33,104 bases of DNA from MAG-120531 sp963934855 (GTDB lineage Bacteria; Bacteroidota; Bacteroidia; Flavobacteriales; Flavobacteriaceae): assembly GCA_963934855.1 (NCBI GenBank), contig CAWWAC010000021.1, positions 1-33,104 on the forward strand. The letters are read 5' to 3'. Shown here piece after piece: positions 31,001 through 33,104 of this stretch. Below the pieces are notes generated by a model. That model was given only the letters and a program-made list of their open reading frames with translations, had not been told where the DNA came from and did no database searches. The position numbers and the translations under genes were made by a program. Each line of letters begins with the position of its first letter. Positions within the stretch are counted from its first letter, which is position 1.

Positions 31001-32475
31001 CCTATGGAATTACGGTTTACCAAGAGCAAGTAATGCTACTCTCCCAAAAACTAGCAGGTTTTTCTAAGGGAGAGGCAGATGTGTTGCGTAAGGCTATGGG
31101 TAAAAAAATCTTTGCCTTACTAGAAAAACTAAAACCTCAGTTTTTAGAAGGGGGTAACAAACTGGGTCACCCGGTGGTTGTTTTAGAGAAAATATGGAAA
31201 GACTGGGAGGCCTTTGCTTCTTATGCCTTCAATAAATCTCATTCTACTTGCTATGCCTATATTGCCTACCAAACCGCGTATTTAAAGGCGCACTACCCAG
31301 CAGAGTACATGGCAGCGGTGCTTTCAAATAATATGAATGACATTAAGCAGGTCACCTTTTTTATGGAGGAGTGCAAGCGCATGGCCCTACCAGTATTGGG
31401 GCCAGACGTCAATGAATCTTTCTATAAATTTGCTGTGAATGCACAGGGTGCTGTTCGTTTTGGAATGGGCGCTGTTAAAGGGGTGGGCCGCGCTGCGGTA
31501 GAAACTATTGTTGCAGAAAGAAAAGAAAACGGTGGTTTTAGATCTGTTTTTGACCTGGCCAAGCGCATAGATCTAAGAGCAGCCAATAAAAAAGCTTTTG
31601 AAAACTTAGCCTTAGCGGGTGGCTTTGACTCTTTTGGGGGCGTACATAGGGCTCAGTACTTTCATGCGTTAGGAGACGCAGGAACCTTCTTAGAGAAGGT
31701 TATTAGGTACGGCGCCAGGTATCAAGAAAATGAAAATTCTGCACAAGTAAGCCTCTTTGGAGAGGCTAGTGATATACAAATTTCTGAACCAGAGGTACCC
31801 CCATGTCCAGAGTGGGGTACCATGGAAAAACTCAAGCAAGAAAAAGAAGTGGTGGGTATCTATATTTCCGGCCACCCACTTGATGATTATAAAACAGAGA
31901 TGAACACCTATGCCAACGCAAATGTGTCCTTTTTTAATGACCTACCAAGCTATGTGAACAGAGAGCTAACTTTTGCAGGCGTGGTGTCTGAGGTACAGCA
32001 CAGGATGTCTCAAAATGGAAAAGGCTGGGCGGCCTTTACCGTAGAAGATTACGCAGACTCTCATGAGTTTAGAATTTTTGGAGAAGAGTATTTAAAATAC
32101 AGACATTTCCTTATTGTAAACTCCTTTATATTTTGTAAAACGCTAGTTAAAGAAGGCTGGGCGAACAAAGAAACAGGTAAAAAAGGAGATCCTCGTTTGC
32201 AGTTTAATAACTTTTATTTGTTACAAGACATACTAGAGTCCTTTACTAAAAAGCTCACCCTTAAGCTTAGGGTAGACCATTTAGAAGCCAGTAAAATAGA
32301 GCGCATTAAAGAAATAGTGCAAGAGCACCCAGGAAATCTGCCCCTTTACTTTAGTCTCTATGAAATGGAAGATAGTATTAAGGTGGATTTTGTGAGTCGC
32401 AAGCAAAAAATAGCTATTTCAAATAAATTGTTAGCAGCTTTAGAGGCTAAGGACATTCATTACAGTCTAAACTAG
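28090..32475 (+). CDS. dnaE: DNA polymerase III alpha subunit with N-terminal 3'-5' exonuclease domain
   Basis: A 1461-residue replicative polymerase. Residues 1-200 are a DnaQ-like DEDDh exonuclease: D6-T-E8, the G-F-D motif near residue 105 and H-N-A-T-A-D near 175. From about 260 a PHP domain starts (H263-L-H265-N-H267), followed by the C-family palm with P-D-I-D-I-D-F at 688-694. These aspartates are the catalytic pair. The fingers, HhH and beta-binding regions follow, and an OB fold lies at about 1290-1370. It synthesises most of the chromosome, and here proofreading is on the same chain. E. coli has separate DnaE (1160 residues) and DnaQ. Placed next to trxA, without obvious damage. Its GC looks visibly higher than the polyketide genes. 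Confidence 0.95.
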   Translation: MYLIFDTETTGLPKRWNAPVTDTDNWPRCIQIAWQLHDAMGNLLEHQDYLVAPDGFDVPYEAEQIHGISTALAQKEGLPLIQVLDRFQAAVAKAHFVVGQNVGFDLNITGAEFHRAGIENVLAQKPVLDTCTEATAGMCQIAGGRGGKFKLPTLTELHAYLFGAPFSEAHNATADVEATTRCFLELLRLKHYPLEKLGAPAHYYQDFNAANPQTIQGIGLVHVNLKKASAKLQAAQAKPLEDAPTKADIKENLELLEAAPFVHLHNHSQFSVLQSTMSVKDLVAQAAKHHMPAVAITDHANLMGAFHFVKEVKAHNVKIKETHAAALAAGTPLKGKEMTPIIGCEFFVCEDHKNKSVKDYGYQMVFLAKNKKGYHNLAKLSSIAYTQGFYYVPRIDRALVELYKEDIIVLSGNLYGEVAAKILNLGEQQAEDALLWWKETFGRDFYLEIMRHGQEDEDRVNQVLISMAKKHKVSLVASNNTYYGAKEDANAHDILLCVKEGEKQATPIGKGRGYRYGLPNQEYYFKSAQAMKELFSDLPEAIENTYKIACEIESFELAREVLLPAFEIPEAFNVTQDLEDKGKRGENAYLRHLAYLGAKKRYPEMTPEIDERLDFELKTIENSGYPGYFLIVEDFIREARNMDVSVGPGRGSAAGSVVAYCLWITNIDPLKYDLLFERFLNPDRVSMPDIDIDFDDEGRGRVMDYVIKKYGANQVAQIITYGTMAAKSSIRDTARVLDLPLNEADRIAKLLPNMSKLSNIFSYSEAELKKNFRSEDLEKVNELLNIADGPDLEAQTLNMARVLEGSLRNTGIHACGVIITPSDITNYVPVATAKDSDLYVTQFDNSVVESAGLLKMDFLGLKTLTLIKDTVKIVKAKHDILLVPDDFPLDDTKTYELFQRGETVGVFQYESVGMQKHLKDLKPTVFDDLIAMNALYRPGPMEYIPSFIARKNGQEDIAYDLPEMEENLKETYGITVYQEQVMLLSQKLAGFSKGEADVLRKAMGKKIFALLEKLKPQFLEGGNKLGHPVVVLEKIWKDWEAFASYAFNKSHSTCYAYIAYQTAYLKAHYPAEYMAAVLSNNMNDIKQVTFFMEECKRMALPVLGPDVNESFYKFAVNAQGAVRFGMGAVKGVGRAAVETIVAERKENGGFRSVFDLAKRIDLRAANKKAFENLALAGGFDSFGGVHRAQYFHALGDAGTFLEKVIRYGARYQENENSAQVSLFGEASDIQISEPEVPPCPEWGTMEKLKQEKEVVGIYISGHPLDDYKTEMNTYANANVSFFNDLPSYVNRELTFAGVVSEVQHRMSQNGKGWAAFTVEDYADSHEFRIFGEEYLKYRHFLIVNSFIFCKTLVKEGWANKETGKKGDPRLQFNNFYLLQDILESFTKKLTLKLRVDHLEASKIERIKEIVQEHPGNLPLYFSLYEMEDSIKVDFVSRKQKIAISNKLLAALEAKDIHYSLN

Positions 32476-32498
32476 TAATAAGTATTTCTTATAACTAG
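32472..32498 (+). terminator. inverted repeat at the dnaE stop codon (weak terminator candidate)
   Basis: Arms CTAGTAATAAG (32472-32482) and CTTATAACTAG (32488-32498) pair over 11 positions with one mismatch around a 5-base loop. The dnaE stop TAG lies within the left arm. No T-run follows, so it may slow or protect the message end rather than terminate cleanly. Confidence 0.4.
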
Positions 32499-32523
32499 AT
32501 AGGTAAAAGGGGACAAGCAAGGC

Positions 32524-32552
32524 TTAGAAAATAAAATATTTCCGTAAATTTG
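32524..32552 (+). promoter_or_regulatory. trxA promoter
   Basis: TAAATTTG at 32545-32552 fits the TAnnTTTG box. TTAG at 32524-32527, 17 bases upstream, is a weak partner to TTTG. Transcription would begin near 32559, about 16 bases before the trxA ATG. Confidence 0.55.
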
Positions 32553-32574
32553 TATTAAATTAAAAAACACAATC

Positions 32575-32892
32575 ATGGCATTAGAAATAACAGATGCTAC
32601 TTTTGAGGAAGTAGTTTTAAAAAGCGATAAGCCCGTAGTAGTAGATTTTTGGGCAGCATGGTGTGGACCCTGCAGAATGGTAGGTCCAATTATAGATGAG
32701 GTAAGTAATGAATACGAAGGCAAGGCTGTTGTTGGTAAAGTAGACGTAGACGCAAACCAAGAGTTTGCAGCCAAATACGGTGTGCGTAACATTCCAACCG
32801 TTTTAGTATTTAAGAACGGTGAAATAGTAAGCAGACAGGTAGGGGTTTCTCCTAAGCAGGCCTATACAGACGCTATAGACGCAGCTATGTAA
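32575..32892 (+). CDS. trxA: thioredoxin
   Basis: A 105-residue cytoplasmic thioredoxin with the redox motif W-C30-G-P-C33 and the cis-proline motif N-I-P-T-V. It lacks a signal peptide. It reduces disulfides in proteins such as ribonucleotide reductase using electrons from thioredoxin reductase. It lies 99 bases after dnaE, with its own promoter-like sequence and a hairpin terminator after it, so it can be a single-gene unit. The dnaE-trxA arrangement is one I recall from several flavobacteria. Length and motifs are fully typical. Confidence 0.96.
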   Translation: MALEITDATFEEVVLKSDKPVVVDFWAAWCGPCRMVGPIIDEVSNEYEGKAVVGKVDVDANQEFAAKYGVRNIPTVLVFKNGEIVSRQVGVSPKQAYTDAIDAAM

Positions 32893-32917
32893 TTACTTGT
32901 CACTAAAATATATAAGC

Positions 32918-32950
32918 AAAAGGCCTTTTCATTTAGATGAGGTCTTTTTT
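32918..32950 (+). terminator. rho-independent terminator of trxA
   Basis: The arm AAAGGCC (32919-32925) pairs with GGTCTTT (32941-32947) and, after a three-T bulge, TCAT pairs with ATGA around the loop TTAG. A run of T follows (32945-32950). It lies about 26 bases after the trxA stop. Confidence 0.7.
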
Positions 32951-32999
32951 ATGCCCTTTCTGGCCAGATAAAAATATTTTATCTTTTTACTATTTTTTG

Positions 33000-33030
33000 T
33001 TTGTACAATTAAATAAGCGGTGTATATTTG
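33000..33030 (+). promoter_or_regulatory. tRNA-Asp promoter
   Basis: TTTG at 33000-33003, a 19-base spacer and TATATTTG at 33023-33030 match the Bacteroidota promoter consensus perfectly. Transcription would begin near 33037, about nine bases before the tRNA 5' end. Confidence 0.85.
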
Positions 33031-33045
33031 CAACCGCTAACGCGA

Positions 33046-33104
33046 GGTTTGGTAGTTCAGTTGGTTAGAATACCTGCCTGTCACGCAGGGGGTCGCGAGT
33101 TCGA
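33046..33104 (+). tRNA. tRNA-Asp (GTC), 3' end cut by the window
   Basis: The 5' acceptor strand GGTTTGG (33046-33052), T8-A9, and the D-arm GTTC...GAAT are followed by anticodon stem CCTGC (33073-33077) / GCAGG (33085-33089). The loop CTGTCAC gives anticodon GTC (33080-33082) for Asp. The variable loop and the first TTCGA of the T-arm are present. About 15 bases of the T-arm and acceptor 3' side lie outside the window. Confidence 0.95.

Overview
The window looks like a chromosomal segment of a flavobacterium (Bacteroidota, probably Flavobacteriaceae). It is AT-rich. Its best promoters have the Bacteroidota form TTTG, about 19 bases, TAnnTTTG (upstream of rpsP, tRNA-Asp and, more weakly, trxA). 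Several genes start at TTG or GTG. The ribosomal protein S16 gene carries a long acidic/alanine tail and DnaE has a fused N-terminal exonuclease, both of which I associate with this group. I cannot name a genus or species from the sequence.

Layout. (1) Bases 1-8060 are an accessory, partly decayed region. A relic of an IS3-type transposase lies at the left edge. It is followed by small-molecule metabolism genes (OsmC, a zinc alcohol dehydrogenase, an MFS transporter, two SDRs, a branched-chain aminotransferase and a cupin). Then come the C-terminal stub of a DUF418-type membrane protein, an intact YgjV-like membrane protein, the C-terminal stub of a Crp/Fnr regulator and a fatty-acid desaturase split by a one-base frameshift. 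(2) Bases 8096-12534 hold a FAD monooxygenase with an N-terminal CxxCxGxG zinc-finger-like region, a DEAD-box helicase, a 59-residue CPxC protein, a pair of overlapping minus-strand genes for tiny membrane proteins with their own promoter, and a lipoprotein of the N-formylglutamate amidohydrolase family.

(3) Bases 12618-19571 are the most interesting part: a tightly packed run of nine genes, most of them overlapping. It encodes a geranylgeranyl-reductase-like flavoprotein, a SAM methyltransferase, a type III polyketide synthase, an enoyl-ACP-reductase-like SDR, a FabZ-like dehydratase, a FabF-like ketosynthase, an acyl carrier protein, a phosphopantetheinyl transferase and an RluA-type pseudouridine synthase. 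My reading is that the discrete type II enzymes build or modify an ACP-bound acyl chain, the type III synthase extends and cyclises it, and the methyltransferase and flavoprotein tailor the product. No ketoreductase is present, so that step would be borrowed from housekeeping fatty acid synthesis or skipped. The product is unknown; a methylated alkyl-pyrone or phenolic lipid is the best guess.

(4) Bases 19773-33104 return to core functions: an O-antigen-ligase/TPR protein, a decayed multiheme cytochrome c gene, a SOS-type polymerase pair (umuC then umuD), glutaryl-CoA-type dehydrogenase, and trmN6-rimM-rpsP on the minus strand; then dnaE, trxA and a tRNA-Asp cut by the right edge on the plus strand. 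No rRNA, CRISPR array or intact insertion sequence was seen.
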